A stretch of 26,625 nucleotides of DNA from JAGNNV01 sp031412915 (GTDB taxonomy: Bacteria > Acidobacteriota > Vicinamibacteria > Fen-336 > JAGNNV01): assembly GCA_031412915.1 (NCBI GenBank), contig JANODX010000116.1, forward strand, positions 1-26,625, written 5' to 3'. The notes beneath the pieces were generated by a model. That model ran no database searches, had not been told where the DNA came from, and was given only the letters and a program-made list of their open reading frames with translations. This document shows, in pieces, positions 1 through 7,473 of this stretch; positions within the stretch are counted from its first letter, which is position 1, and every line of letters starts with the position of its first letter. A program made the position numbers and the translations under genes.

Positions 1-182
1 GCTCGCAGGCCGAACGGCAGGGTCAGCTGCATGTTTTCGGTGAGGAGGGCTTGAAGATGTTGCTGCGATCCAACTAGGACGAAGAGAGGTCCCATGCCGA
101 ACCGGTCCTTGAGGTGGAAGAGCGTAAGGATGGTCGCCGCCACCACGAAAGCGCCCAAAAGCAGGACGACGATTCCTTCCAC
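1..182 (-). CDS. Membrane sensor-type protein, N-terminal fragment (runs off the left edge)
   Basis: About 60 codons are visible, beginning at a GTG at 182-180 and open to the window edge. The first 22 residues are strongly hydrophobic (VEGIVVLLLGAFVVAATILT) and should form a membrane helix. A short loop with FHLKDRFGMGPLFVLVGSQQ follows. From memory, this RFG-GPLFV-LG-Q pattern resembles the membrane domain (VUT-like) at the N-terminus of some bacterial sensor kinases and GGDEF proteins, so a signalling protein is plausible, but no catalytic domain is in view. The frame is open upstream of the GTG back to a TGA near 214 and holds no ATG, so GTG is the best start. The gene diverges from the methyltransferase operon at 291. 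Confidence 0.55.
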   Translation of the reverse strand, partial: MEGIVVLLLGAFVVAATILTLFHLKDRFGMGPLFVLVGSQQHLQALLTENMQLTLPFGLR

Positions 183-290
183 GAGTGAAGTGTAGCGAGA
201 TTCGACGAGCGGCGTCCGCGTAACCGTCGATCATCCCTTTGCCCGCAGATTTGGATGCGCGCTCTGAAGAGTTCGGGCTAACATCTTTGC
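183..290. other. Divergent intergenic gap
   Basis: This short gap separates the leftward membrane-protein gene from the rightward methyltransferase operon and must carry both promoters. I see no convincing -35/-10 pair or repeat in it, and no clear ribosome-binding site before the GTG at 291. Confidence 0.4.
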
Positions 291-1382
291 GTGGTCTCGC
301 CTCTTCTTTTTCCTACCGAGCTTGTCGGCAGCTACACCAAACCGCGCTGGCTGTGCGATCACGAACGGGTCTACGGCGCGGAAGGAACGTGGTGGAAGGT
401 TAAAGAGGCGGATCTGGCGGAAGCCCAGGACGACGCCTGCCATCTCGCCATCGCCGACCAGCTCGACGCCGGCCTCACTTTCGTGACCGACGGCGAACAG
501 CGGCGTCAGACTTTTTCGGGTTTTTTCTACAAGCTCACCGGCATCGACGAGAAGGAGCGCGGCGAGGTGAAGAACTTCACCAGCGACCTGGGCGATGCCA
601 TCACCATGAAGAAGCGGGCCGAGGCTCCCGCGGGGACGGCGCTGCCCAGATTCACACTCCCCCGGGTGACCGGCCCCATCGGCTGGCCGGGGCCGATGCT
701 GGTGAATGACCTCGGTTTCCTGAAAGCGACCGCGTCGGGCCGGGCCCTTAGCAAGCTCACCCTGATCGGACCCAACTCTCTGGCCCTGCGCCTTGTGGAC
801 GAACACTACGGTTCCCCGGCCAGGGTCGCCTTCGCGGTGGCGGAGGCGCTCAACCAGGAAATCCATGCCCTGGTGGCGCTGGGCGTCGACCTCATCCAGA
901 TCGACGAGCCCGAGGTTCACTTCCGCTATTCGCAATGCAAGGACTTCGCGGTCGAGGCGATCGATCGTGCTCTGCGAGGCGTCACGGTTCGAACCGCGGT
1001 CCACATGTGTTACGGCTATTCGAAGAACATCGCGGAGAAGAAGGCGAACCCGGTCTACGATCAGGCTCTGGCTCTGCTCGCCGCCACTCGGGTGGACGAG
1101 ATTTCCCTCGAGTACGAGCAGCCCGCGCATCAGCCCGAACTGCTCACCCACGCGGGAAGCAAGGCGGTCATCCTGGGGGTCTTGAACCTGGACACCGAAG
1201 CGCCGGTGGAAACACCCGAGCACATCGCGGACCGGGTGCGGGCGGCGGCGCAGGTGATTCCCAAGGAGCGCTTGCGGCTGGCGCCCGACTGCGGGATGTG
1301 GTTCCTGCCGCGGGCGCGGGCCTTGGGAAAACTCCGGTCCCTGACCCGGGCGGCGGAGACCCTGCGCCGCGAGTTCGGGTAA
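291..1382 (+). CDS. Cobalamin-independent methionine synthase (MetE C-terminal)-like methyltransferase
   Basis: This 363-residue protein matches the single-barrel UROD/MetE C-terminal family (COG0620), which transfers methyl groups to thiols using a bound zinc. The zinc ligands of MetE appear in the expected order: His238 and Cys240 in the HMC motif, Glu274 or Glu276 in EYE, and Cys334 in APDCGMW. IDEPEV at 204-209 is the usual acidic loop at the end of a barrel strand. Full MetE is about 750 residues with two barrels. Only the C-terminal one is present, so the folate-binding N-terminal barrel is missing and the methyl donor is uncertain. Such short paralogues include corrinoid-dependent MetE-like enzymes and uncharacterised ones. 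The start is a GTG without a good ribosome site. It is followed after 13 bp by the ABM-fold gene, suggesting one operon. Confidence 0.8.
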   Translation: MVSPLLFPTELVGSYTKPRWLCDHERVYGAEGTWWKVKEADLAEAQDDACHLAIADQLDAGLTFVTDGEQRRQTFSGFFYKLTGIDEKERGEVKNFTSDLGDAITMKKRAEAPAGTALPRFTLPRVTGPIGWPGPMLVNDLGFLKATASGRALSKLTLIGPNSLALRLVDEHYGSPARVAFAVAEALNQEIHALVALGVDLIQIDEPEVHFRYSQCKDFAVEAIDRALRGVTVRTAVHMCYGYSKNIAEKKANPVYDQALALLAATRVDEISLEYEQPAHQPELLTHAGSKAVILGVLNLDTEAPVETPEHIADRVRAAAQVIPKERLRLAPDCGMWFLPRARALGKLRSLTRAAETLRREFG

Positions 1383-1395
1383 GGAGAGAGCAGCC

Positions 1396-1719
1396 ATGAT
1401 CGCGGTGGTATCCCAGGCCTGGACCCTCGATGAGGGCGCGGAAGCCGATGCGTACATCCGTCTTTCCGCCGAGTTTCTGACCTTCATGAAGCAGCAGCCG
1501 GGCTTCTTTGGACGAAGACTTCTGCGCGGACATGAAGATCGAACCCACTTCACCAACATCCGGCTCTTCGACACGGTGGCGTCTTACGAAGAGCTCACCA
1601 GGCGCCCGGGCTACGCGGAGCACATCCAGAAGATGGGGGTTCATTTGAAGCCTTACACCACCTACCCGCGCGAGTTCATGGACGTCATCCTGCGCGACGA
1701 CGACCTGGGCCCGCGGTAG
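1396..1719 (+). CDS. ABM-fold (antibiotic biosynthesis monooxygenase-like) small protein
   Basis: This 107-residue protein has the size and pattern of a single dimeric alpha/beta-barrel (ABM) domain. An N-terminal strand (MIAVVSQAWTL) is followed by a helix, then PGFFGRRLLRG, then a strand with HFTNIRLFDT, then a helix starting SYEELTRRPGYAEH. The QQPGF-G-RLLRG element is typical of ABM proteins, which include heme-degrading and quinone monooxygenases as well as many of unknown role. No cofactor residue can be assigned with confidence. A strong ribosome site (AAGGAGAG) lies 8-10 bases before the ATG. The gene is 13 bp after the methyltransferase gene and 18 bp before the hydrolase gene, so the three are probably co-transcribed. 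Confidence 0.6.
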   Translation: MIAVVSQAWTLDEGAEADAYIRLSAEFLTFMKQQPGFFGRRLLRGHEDRTHFTNIRLFDTVASYEELTRRPGYAEHIQKMGVHLKPYTTYPREFMDVILRDDDLGPR

Positions 1720-1737
1720 GCCACCCGGCCCCGCCCC

Positions 1738-2184
1738 ATGGCCACGTTTGTTCTGATTCACGGAGCCTTTCGCGGCGGCTGGAGCTTCCAGTTCGTACAG
1801 GAGAGACTCCAGGCGCAGGGGCACACGGTGTTTGCGCCCTCGCTCACCGGAGCGGGCGATCGCGGGCATCTCATCGCTTCGGTTCAGGGCCTCGATACCT
1901 GGACCCAGGACATCACGCGTCTCCTCGAATCCGAGGATCTGAAGGCCGTCATACTGGTGGGTCATTCGATGGGCGGCTTCGTAGCCACCGCGGTGAGTGA
2001 GGGGGCGGCGGAGCGCATCGCTCATCTCGTTTTTCTCGATGCTCCGGTTCCGCGGCCCGGCGAGACCGCGTGGGAGCAGCTTCCCGGAAACATCCGGGCC
2101 AGATTCCCGACCCCGGAGCGCGCCGCCCTCGTTCCCCCATTTCCCGTGGCCTCGTCGACTCTCATCGACCGGCATCGCCCTTGA
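1738..2184 (+). pseudogene. Alpha/beta hydrolase, C-terminally truncated
   Basis: The 148-residue reading frame starts as a standard small alpha/beta hydrolase: strand MATFVLIHG with the HGAFRGGW oxyanion loop, PSLTGAGDRGHL, then the nucleophile elbow GHSMGG with Ser77, and LVFLDAPVP at 98-105. Homology fades near residue 135, and the frame ends with TLIDRHRP. Relatives of this type are about 230-250 residues, and their catalytic Asp and His lie in the missing third. I found no continuation in the other two frames downstream. The enzyme is therefore probably dead, although the reading frame itself is intact. There is no clear ribosome site before the ATG, so it may be translated by coupling to the ABM gene 18 bp upstream. 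Confidence 0.7.
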
Positions 2185-2389
2185 CGTCGAGGCGCACGCC
2201 GAGGCTTGAATGTGCGCGATGGCGTCCACCGGGTCGATCCCGTCGGTGGTCGTCGTCCCGTCGTCACCACAACCGAGTACGGCTCTCCAGAAGCAGCCCC
2301 ATCCTCCCGGATCGCCGGCAGGCCGTCTCCCGTCTCACCGACCAACTGCGGCTGGCCGTCGCCGAGCAGCGCGAGCTCGAGCGTAAAGA
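2185..2389. other. Non-coding gap with a possible gene scrap
   Basis: No whole gene is visible between the truncated hydrolase and the convergent double-DUF1801 gene. One + strand frame (about 2282-2400) reads SPILPDRRQAVSRLTDQL and then continues as a charged, coiled-coil-like helix. It looks more like protein than its surroundings, but it has no start and runs into the antisense of the next gene. I take it as a likely remnant of an unidentified gene that replaced the hydrolase C-terminus. Confidence 0.35.
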
Positions 2390-3223
2390 TCAGGGAGTGT
2401 TCGCGCCGCTCGGCCTCCTTGCGGCCCGCACGGCCTTTCCCGCCTTGGTTCCCCAGCGCTTCCGATTGGCCTCGATACGCGCCTTCACCAGCGCCTTCAC
2501 CAGGGCCGCGGGAATGGGGTGATCGGGGGTGAACTGGATCGTCCCCTTGCTTTGCCTGAATCCCTTGAGCTTCTCGGCGAAGGGAGCGGCGTTGAGCGCG
2601 CCATAGAGCGCGCAATGGTGGGTCGCGGCGCCGAAGTAGAGCAGCGGATGGCCGCCGAGCTTGAAGCCGGCCAGTCCATAGCCGATGTACTCCTCGGCGC
2701 CGGGTGCTGCGGCCTTGATTTGAGCCCGGAGCTTCTGTAGCGCGGCGCGCTTCTCGGCGGGCAGCGGGGCGAGATAGGCGTCAATGGTGGCCGGATTGAC
2801 TAACGCCACGATGGCCTTCTTTGGAGCTTTCGAATTGCCAGAGCGGTTGAGGGCGACGGCCTGGCGAACGAGCGCCTTGAAGGCGGATGCGTCGACTTTT
2901 TCTCCTTCGTGGATGTCGATCGCGCGGCGCACTTTGCCTTCAAGGCTCGAGTTGAAGAGACAGGCCGGATCCTCAAGAGACGCGCCCCTGGCGAAGGTCA
3001 GCTTCACGACCTTCTTGTACGATTCGCCGGTGCAGATGATGCCGTCGCGCGACCAGACCGGAGTGCCCATCCACTTCCACTCCTCGACAACGTCGGGGAC
3101 TGCTTCCTGGATGAGCTTACGCATTCTGCCGAGGGTTTCCCCTCGCCAGTCACCGAGTTCGGCGGTTCTTTTCGAGATGAGTTCCGATGCGGACTGGCCT
3201 TGGCTCGCTCCTGGCTCTTTCAT
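2390..3223 (-). CDS. Tandem DUF1801 (YdhG-like) protein
   Basis: This 277-residue protein appears to contain two DUF1801 domains. The first (about residues 12-115) has ELGDWRGETLGRMRKLIQ, then EEWKWMGTPVW and the strand KVVKLTFARGASLEDP. The second (about 150-255) has IDAYLAPLPAEKRAALQKLR, then EEYIGYGLAGFK and HHCALYGALN. Single-domain members (about 120-150 residues) include Bacillus YdhG, reported as a frataxin-like iron chaperone, but most have no known role. The C-terminus is basic (KRWGTKAGKAVRAARR). The ATG is preceded at 6 bases by GAGGA, which supports this start. The gene is downstream of the TPR gene on the same strand with a 29-bp gap. Iron handling would be a guess. Confidence 0.65.
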   Translation of the reverse strand: MKEPGASQGQSASELISKRTAELGDWRGETLGRMRKLIQEAVPDVVEEWKWMGTPVWSRDGIICTGESYKKVVKLTFARGASLEDPACLFNSSLEGKVRRAIDIHEGEKVDASAFKALVRQAVALNRSGNSKAPKKAIVALVNPATIDAYLAPLPAEKRAALQKLRAQIKAAAPGAEEYIGYGLAGFKLGGHPLLYFGAATHHCALYGALNAAPFAEKLKGFRQSKGTIQFTPDHPIPAALVKALVKARIEANRKRWGTKAGKAVRAARRPSGANTP

Positions 3224-3252
3224 GTTCCATCCTCAACCGATTGAGGACCACC

Positions 3253-4089
3253 TCACTTTGCAAGACGCTTCAGGTCGGCCTCGGCGGCGATGAAGGCGAG
3301 CGCAGGCCACGCGCTGGTGGAGACGGCCTTCTCGAAGCGGGCCTTTGCCTCCGCGAGACGTCCCTCACAGAGGTGGAAGTTGCCGATGCCGTACGAGAGA
3401 GTCGTCAGCTGGATGTCGTCGAGTTTTCCTTCGAGGAGATCCGCCTCCGTCGTGAGCCCCTTGTAGAAGAGGAGGCGGTTGAAGTACAGCCGGGTGTTGC
3501 CTTCCACCTTCAGGGCCGGGGTCACGCGTTCCAGCAGCGCCGCCCCTTCCTTGTCCTTCCTGGCCCGGCGCAGGCTCATGTATTGCCAGTCGACGCCGCC
3601 GATGCCGGCTTCGAAGGTGGCCGCGAGCGAGACATTCCGCCCGAAAGCGTCCGCGGCTCCCGCGAAGTCGCCCTCGATGTAGCGCAACACGCCCAGGTAG
3701 TACCAGGCTCCCGCGAGCTTGGGGTCGAGTTTCACCGCCTGCTCGAGATCGGGCCGCGCTTTCTCGAACTCGCGGATGGAGAGATAACGATGCCCGCGCT
3801 GCTGATGTAACAGGGGCTTGCCGGGAGCGAGGGCGAAGGCGCGGTCGTAGACCGCGATGGAGGCCTTGTGGTTCCACACCGTGGCGTAGGCGTCGCCGAG
3901 TGCGATGAGGAGATCGAGGTTCATGGGATCGGCCTCGAGTTTCTTCGAGGCCTCGGCCACGAGGTTCTTCTCATCCACCTGAGAGACATACTTCCTTTGC
4001 GAGCCCGAGACGTACTGGACCTCCTGCGCGCCCAGCGGCACGGCCATGGCGACCAGGAGCGCGGCCCCTCCAAAACCCATCTTCTTCAT
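3253..4089 (-). CDS. Secreted TPR-repeat protein
   Basis: The protein has 278 residues. Residues 1-21 form a signal peptide: KK, a hydrophobic core AALLVAMAVPL, and a GAQ cleavage site. At least three tetratricopeptide-like units follow: about residues 53-86 (DLLIALGDAYATVWNHKASIAVYDRAFALAPG), then HQQRGHRYLSIREFEKARPDLEQ, then AWYYLGVLRYIEGDFAGAADAF. A degraded unit occurs near the C-terminus (GNFHLCEGRLAEAKARFEKA). TPR domains are protein-protein scaffolds, and a periplasmic location is inferred from the signal. No catalytic motif is seen. The ATG has GAGGA about 7 bases upstream. The DUF1801 gene follows it, but nothing ties their functions together. Confidence 0.7.
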   Translation of the reverse strand: MKKMGFGGAALLVAMAVPLGAQEVQYVSGSQRKYVSQVDEKNLVAEASKKLEADPMNLDLLIALGDAYATVWNHKASIAVYDRAFALAPGKPLLHQQRGHRYLSIREFEKARPDLEQAVKLDPKLAGAWYYLGVLRYIEGDFAGAADAFGRNVSLAATFEAGIGGVDWQYMSLRRARKDKEGAALLERVTPALKVEGNTRLYFNRLLFYKGLTTEADLLEGKLDDIQLTTLSYGIGNFHLCEGRLAEAKARFEKAVSTSAWPALAFIAAEADLKRLAK

Positions 4090-4190
4090 CTCTTGTTCCT
4101 CAGCGCTGCGAAGTCTGCCACAACCGATTCCCGTCTGTCGCCGCGGCGGGTTCGCCTTCGGCTCCGGCAGGTTACGCTCTCGCTCGAAGC

Positions 4191-4409
4191 ATGAGAATCC
4201 TAATCACCGGAAGCAGCGGCCACCTGGGCGATGCGCTCGTGTCCGAGTTTCGAAGGCTGGGGCACGACGTTGTCGGCATGGACGTGTTGTCGGCGCCGAC
4301 CACGACCGTCACGGGATCGGTCACGGAACGAGCGGCGGTGAGGCGGGCCCTGGAGGGCGTCAACGCCGTGATCCACGCCGCGACGCTGCACAAACCTCAC
4401 GTGGCCACC
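4191..4409 (+). pseudogene. NAD-dependent epimerase/dehydratase, N-terminal fragment
   Basis: The first 73 codons are a recognisable Rossmann start of the short-chain epimerase family. They contain ILITGSSGHLG (dinucleotide-binding glycine motif at residues 3-12), DVVGMDVL ending the second strand with an acidic residue, and AVIHAATLHKPHVAT at 59-73. Homology stops at about base 4409. The expected continuation, with the Tyr-x-x-x-Lys catalytic pair, is absent. The same frame stays open by chance and later enters the kinase-propeller scrap, so a gene caller would probably report a 294-residue chimera. I read it as a truncated gene, not a fusion. Confidence 0.7.
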
Positions 4410-4636
4410 CCTCACCGCGCTGATTCCCCGAAGATGAGCGGACCCCAGACTGCGCCAGCCCAGGCTACGCTCGCGGCCTCTCCCTCGAACTTCCTGGAGT
4501 GCCCATGCCGGAAGGCAAGGTCGAGGTTGCGCGCTCTACTCCGCCCCGCGTCGACGATGCGGAAAGTGAGTGCTTGTAGTGCAAGCAGGGCTCGCGCGCC
4601 AACCGGCATCGTGGCGCGGCACGCCCGGATGATGGT
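4410..4636. other. Junction between two gene remnants
   Basis: This stretch lies between the epimerase and kinase scraps. One + strand frame reads PGYARGLSLELPGVPMPEGK and ends about 20 codons later at a TAG. It may be another scrap, but I do not recognise it. No promoter, repeat or RNA gene is evident. Confidence 0.3.
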
Positions 4637-5075
4637 TTCTCCGAGAGCTCTGCCCGCCTCTCCCCCGACGACCGCTGGATCGCGTACGTGTCGGACGAGT
4701 CGGGCCGCCCTGAGGTCTACGTGCAGCCATATCCGTTCCCTGGCGACCCGCGCTGTCGTATCGACCGCGGGCGGCGACGAGCCTGTCTGGTCGCCCGATG
4801 GCCGGAAGCTGTACTTCCGTTCCGCGGAGAATCTGATGGTGGCGGACGTCGCAGCCACCGCTCCCATCGCTTTCGATCGGCCGCGAACCCTCTTCGCCGA
4901 TCGGTTCACCAGGACCCAGGGTCTGATGCACACACACAACGCGGCGGCCAGGGAGGGACGCCTGCTCATGATCGAAAGCCCCAACGGCGGAGACGGGGAC
5001 GCGGGCACTCGGCAGGAGATTCAGATCGTGCTCAACTGGGCCGAGACCCTGCAGCGCCTGGCGCCGAGGGGATGA
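4637..5075 (+). pseudogene. C-terminal PD40/TolB propeller remnant of a Ser/Thr kinase
   Basis: In one frame, 4637 to about 4745 reads FSESSARLSPDDRWIAYVSD and then ESGRPEVYVQPYPFPGD. After a one-base shift near 4745-4752, the next frame continues AVVSTAGGDEPVWSPDGRKL and later FDRPRTLF, and ends with QIQIVLNWAETLQRLAPRG before a TGA. Joined, this matches my memory of the last ~140 residues of eukaryotic-like Ser/Thr kinases with a PD40 propeller, common in Acidobacteriota: LSPDGRWIAYVS, VYVQPFPG, WSPDGRELFY, and a C-terminal VVLNWFEELKRLVP. The kinase domain, membrane segment and most propeller blades are missing. It is therefore a frameshifted C-terminal scrap. Confidence 0.75.
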
Positions 5076-5090
5076 GAATGCCCCTAGCAG

Positions 5091-5549
5091 CTAGCCAGCG
5101 ATTCGCTGCGGGACTTGGGAGAGACGCCGGTCCACGGCGCCAGCAAAGGTCGCACGGAGTCCCCAGAAGGGATCGTCGTGGACAGCTCGCAGAAAGCCGA
5201 GCAGGTCGCGAGCCATCGCCTCGCGTGCGAGGACACCCCTGGCCCCGGCGTCCAGGGCGGCCATTTTCCAAAGATCTCGGAACTCGGCGAGCTCATTGGC
5301 TTCTTGGGCGACCAGGACGACCTCGGGCCCCCCTGCCCGGCCGACGCGCGAACAGAGCTGGAGCGGCCGCGCGATTCTCCCGTCGACGAGCAGGATGTCT
5401 GGCGCGGCAGCTTTCCTTCCCGGCCGGCGCAGCTGCTCGCGCGAGGGCGCAGAGGCGAACTCGAAGGCAGGGTCCGTGGCCAAAAGCTGCTGGACGTGGG
5501 CCAGGAACAATTTGCTGTTCGTGATCGCCGCGACGCGAATCGACCGCAT
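5091..5549 (-). CDS. Stand-alone degenerate receiver-domain protein (NarL-type pseudo-receiver)
   Basis: The protein has 152 residues, starting at an ATG with a very good AGGAGG site 6 bases upstream (about 5556-5561). It follows the receiver fold of NarL-type response regulators: strand RVAAITN, helix, PDILLVDGRIA with Asp56 at the phosphorylation position, PEVVLVAQEA, then ALDAGARGVLAREA and LLGFLRAVHDDPFW. Two features are abnormal. The acidic pair normally next to strand 1 is absent (AITN instead of two acidic residues). The conserved Lys after strand 5 is missing (GVLAREA where YLLKDA is usual). There is no helix-turn-helix output domain: the protein stops about 25 residues after the receiver. 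It is either a phosphorylation-independent regulator or a truncated one. A 16-bp palindrome at 5598-5613 lies upstream. Confidence 0.6.
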   Translation of the reverse strand: MRSIRVAAITNSKLFLAHVQQLLATDPAFEFASAPSREQLRRPGRKAAAPDILLVDGRIARPLQLCSRVGRAGGPEVVLVAQEANELAEFRDLWKMAALDAGARGVLAREAMARDLLGFLRAVHDDPFWGLRATFAGAVDRRLSQVPQRIAG

Positions 5550-5597
5550 GTGAAGTCCTCCTGATTCGTGGGATGCCGATCCCCCTGCCCGACCTGC

Positions 5598-5613
5598 TAT
5601 GACGACCGTCATA
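5598..5613. promoter_or_regulatory. Palindrome upstream of the receiver gene
   Basis: TATGACG-AC-CGTCATA is a perfect 7+7 inverted repeat with a 2-bp centre, located about 49 bases upstream of the ATG of the pseudo-receiver gene. Its size and symmetry fit a dimeric repressor or activator site. The binding protein cannot be named from sequence. Confidence 0.45.
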
Positions 5614-5731
5614 ACCCAGCGGCGGGGTTCGGTCATTCGGAATGTGCGTGGCAATCCTACGACCCTCCCACGGAGATCGTCTTTGCGCGGGAGCAAAGAG
5701 GGGCCAGGTCGCGAGCACGGGAGTCGAAGAG

Positions 5732-5769
5732 CGTAGATCTTTCCCTCGTAGATCTTTCCCTCGTAGATT
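5732..5769. repeat. 15-bp tandem repeat, two and a half copies
   Basis: CGTAGATCTTTCCCT occurs at 5732-5746 and again at 5747-5761, followed by a partial third copy (CGTAGATT). It sits just beyond the 3' end of the broken hypothetical gene that ends at 5800. It may be a slippage product, and no function is evident. Confidence 0.7.
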
Positions 5770-5799
5770 CTTCGTTTTTCGCGAAGATGTTGCCACAGA

Positions 5800-7383
5800 T
5801 CAAGCGGCGGTTGCGAAGAGACTGGGGTAGGCAACTTCCCTGAGTTTGATCGCGGTGGACATGGTCCTTCGACCGGCCAGGGAAACCCGCCAACGGTGCG
5901 AGCGCGGGATTTTCGCGATGAGGCCGTGCGCATGGAGACGGCGGAACAACCGAGTGACCTGGCTAGGTTGCCTGTCTTCGTCTGGTGCGAGGGGATAGGC
6001 GGTGAGCCCCAATTTATGTCGCACATCGCGGTTGGTGAAGCCGTGCAGGGCGTGTTCCCCCGCCAGGAGCACCTCAAAGAGCACGCGCTCGTTCCGCGAC
6101 AGGGGATTGAAGGCTCTGACCGTCCGGCCGTCTTTGATCGGTGCGTTGGTCGTCAACTCATCGAGATCCCGCACGGCCGGAGTGGGACCCTGGTACCTGG
6201 CTCAAGGCCTCCAGGTATCTGACATTGCTTTGGGCCGAGGTCTCTTCGATATCGGAACAACAACGTCACGCCCTTTCGTAACGGAACCCATGCCATCACA
6301 TCATGGCCCTGGCGACGTACTCGCCGCCGCACCCCTGAATTCCTCGGGGTTGTTGATCACGGTCTCTACTCGCAGCACGGTCCCTTTGTCGTACATCTTG
6401 ATCCAATTCATCTTCATCCGATGCTTCACCCACCGGCTAGGTATCCGCGAGCCTGGAACCTCCACTTCGCGCTGGTCGGTCACCACCTCGCCCTGGAAGT
6501 GGCCGGTGAGCTTGCGGCCGAGGAAGCTCATCACGTCGCTCGCGCTGAAGTAGAGCGCGCTGTATTGGCACAGCCGGGGCATCAACTCCTCGAGGTCTGC
6601 GCGCTTGCGAAACAAGATGTCGGTCGAGTACTCGGACTGCGCGGTCACCCAAGTCGGTACTGCATCGCGTCGAGAACTCGCCCCTTCCGGAGCAGAGGAT
6701 TGACGCGCAGGGCATACCGGCCGAGCACATGAATCCAGTCGACCCGCTCGAAACTGTCGGCCAGTTCTTGCGATCGCTTGACGTCGCTCAGACGCACGAA
6801 CGCGTTGTCGAGCTTCATGTACTTGAGGTGGTGACGATCAAGTTGCCGAGCCAGCCACTCGTGGCCGTTGACGTAGATCTGAATCTGGCACGGGAACCAA
6901 CTCTGGAGCTTGACGTGGATGAGCCCCAGGTCTTTGTCGAGGAAGTAGTAGTAGAAGTGGAGACACTTGCGCCGCGCCGACTGAACGTACGGTGAGCGAC
7001 CGTTCCAGACGAGGGAGAACGTACGGCACGGCTCCACCACCGACAGCACGCACACCAGGCCGTCGGTAATCTCGTCGCGCTCGACGATCTTTCGCGCCAG
7101 ATCTTCCTTCTTCGTCGCGTGACTCAGATACTCGTAGGGACGGCCTTCTCTTGTGCACAGATCCAGAGCGTGCCTCTTGAGCCGCTCCGCCTGATCGAGC
7201 AGGAACGACTTGAGGGTGTCTCCCCAGACCTCCCTGCTCTTGAGGAACGCGGCCATCGCGGCGCCGCTCATGAGGGGTAGGTAGCCCCGGAACAGTACCC
7301 GGTCGAGCGCGCAGCCTGCCTTGGGGCAAGCAACCCAGCGTTCCGCTGATCCTGTCTGCGTGCTGTTCGATGAACTTGTCCAT
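5800..7383 (-). pseudogene. Large conserved hypothetical gene with winged-helix C-terminus, multiply frameshifted
   Basis: Read from 7383 to 5800, the pieces join into one ~500-residue protein of a family I recognise but cannot name. It starts MDKFIEQHADRISGTLGC. Other landmarks are LFRGYLPLMSGAAMA, ARRKCLHFYYYFLD, SWFPCQIQIYVNGHEWLARQ, VMSFLGRKL, NWIKMYDKGTVLRVETVINN, AWVPLRKGV, SNVRYLEALSQV, and a C-terminal winged-helix-like part with GEHALHGFTNRD and HGLIAKIPRSHRWRVS. At least five reading-frame breaks are needed: a 22-bp insertion at 7308-7329, then shifts near 6655, 6334, 6239 and 6186. Intact relatives, as I remember them, are uncharacterised and occur in many copies per genome. That raises the possibility of a mobile-element gene, but no terminal repeats were found here. 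The conserved-looking codons between breaks suggest recent decay. Confidence 0.75.
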
Positions 7384-7456
7384 GCACGCGATCAAAACAG
7401 CCGGAACTGTGCGGTAGCAACTCACGGGGGTCGAGAGCCGCTGGCACTCACCGGGC

Positions 7457-7473
7457 GCGGGGCAGAGCCCCGC
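7457..7473. repeat. Perfect short hairpin
   Basis: GCGGGGC-AGA-GCCCCGC forms a 7-bp all-strong stem with a 3-base loop. No T-run follows on either strand, so it is not a standard terminator. It could be an end structure of a decayed element or chance in GC-rich DNA. Confidence 0.4.

Noticed and set aside
231..1574. A 447-codon open frame on the minus strand opposite the methyltransferase gene
   Set aside because: It is antisense to a gene with clear zinc-site motifs. Its translation is Arg/Gly/His-rich with no motif, as expected from GC-rich codon bias.
5091..6077. A 328-residue protein extending the receiver upstream
   Set aside because: The extra N-terminal ~176 residues cross the palindrome and the 15-bp repeat and run antisense-like through the pseudogene in another frame. 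The AGGAGG-ATG at 5549 is the real start.
7457..7473. Rho-independent terminator
   Set aside because: The stem is strong, but no run of T follows on either strand.
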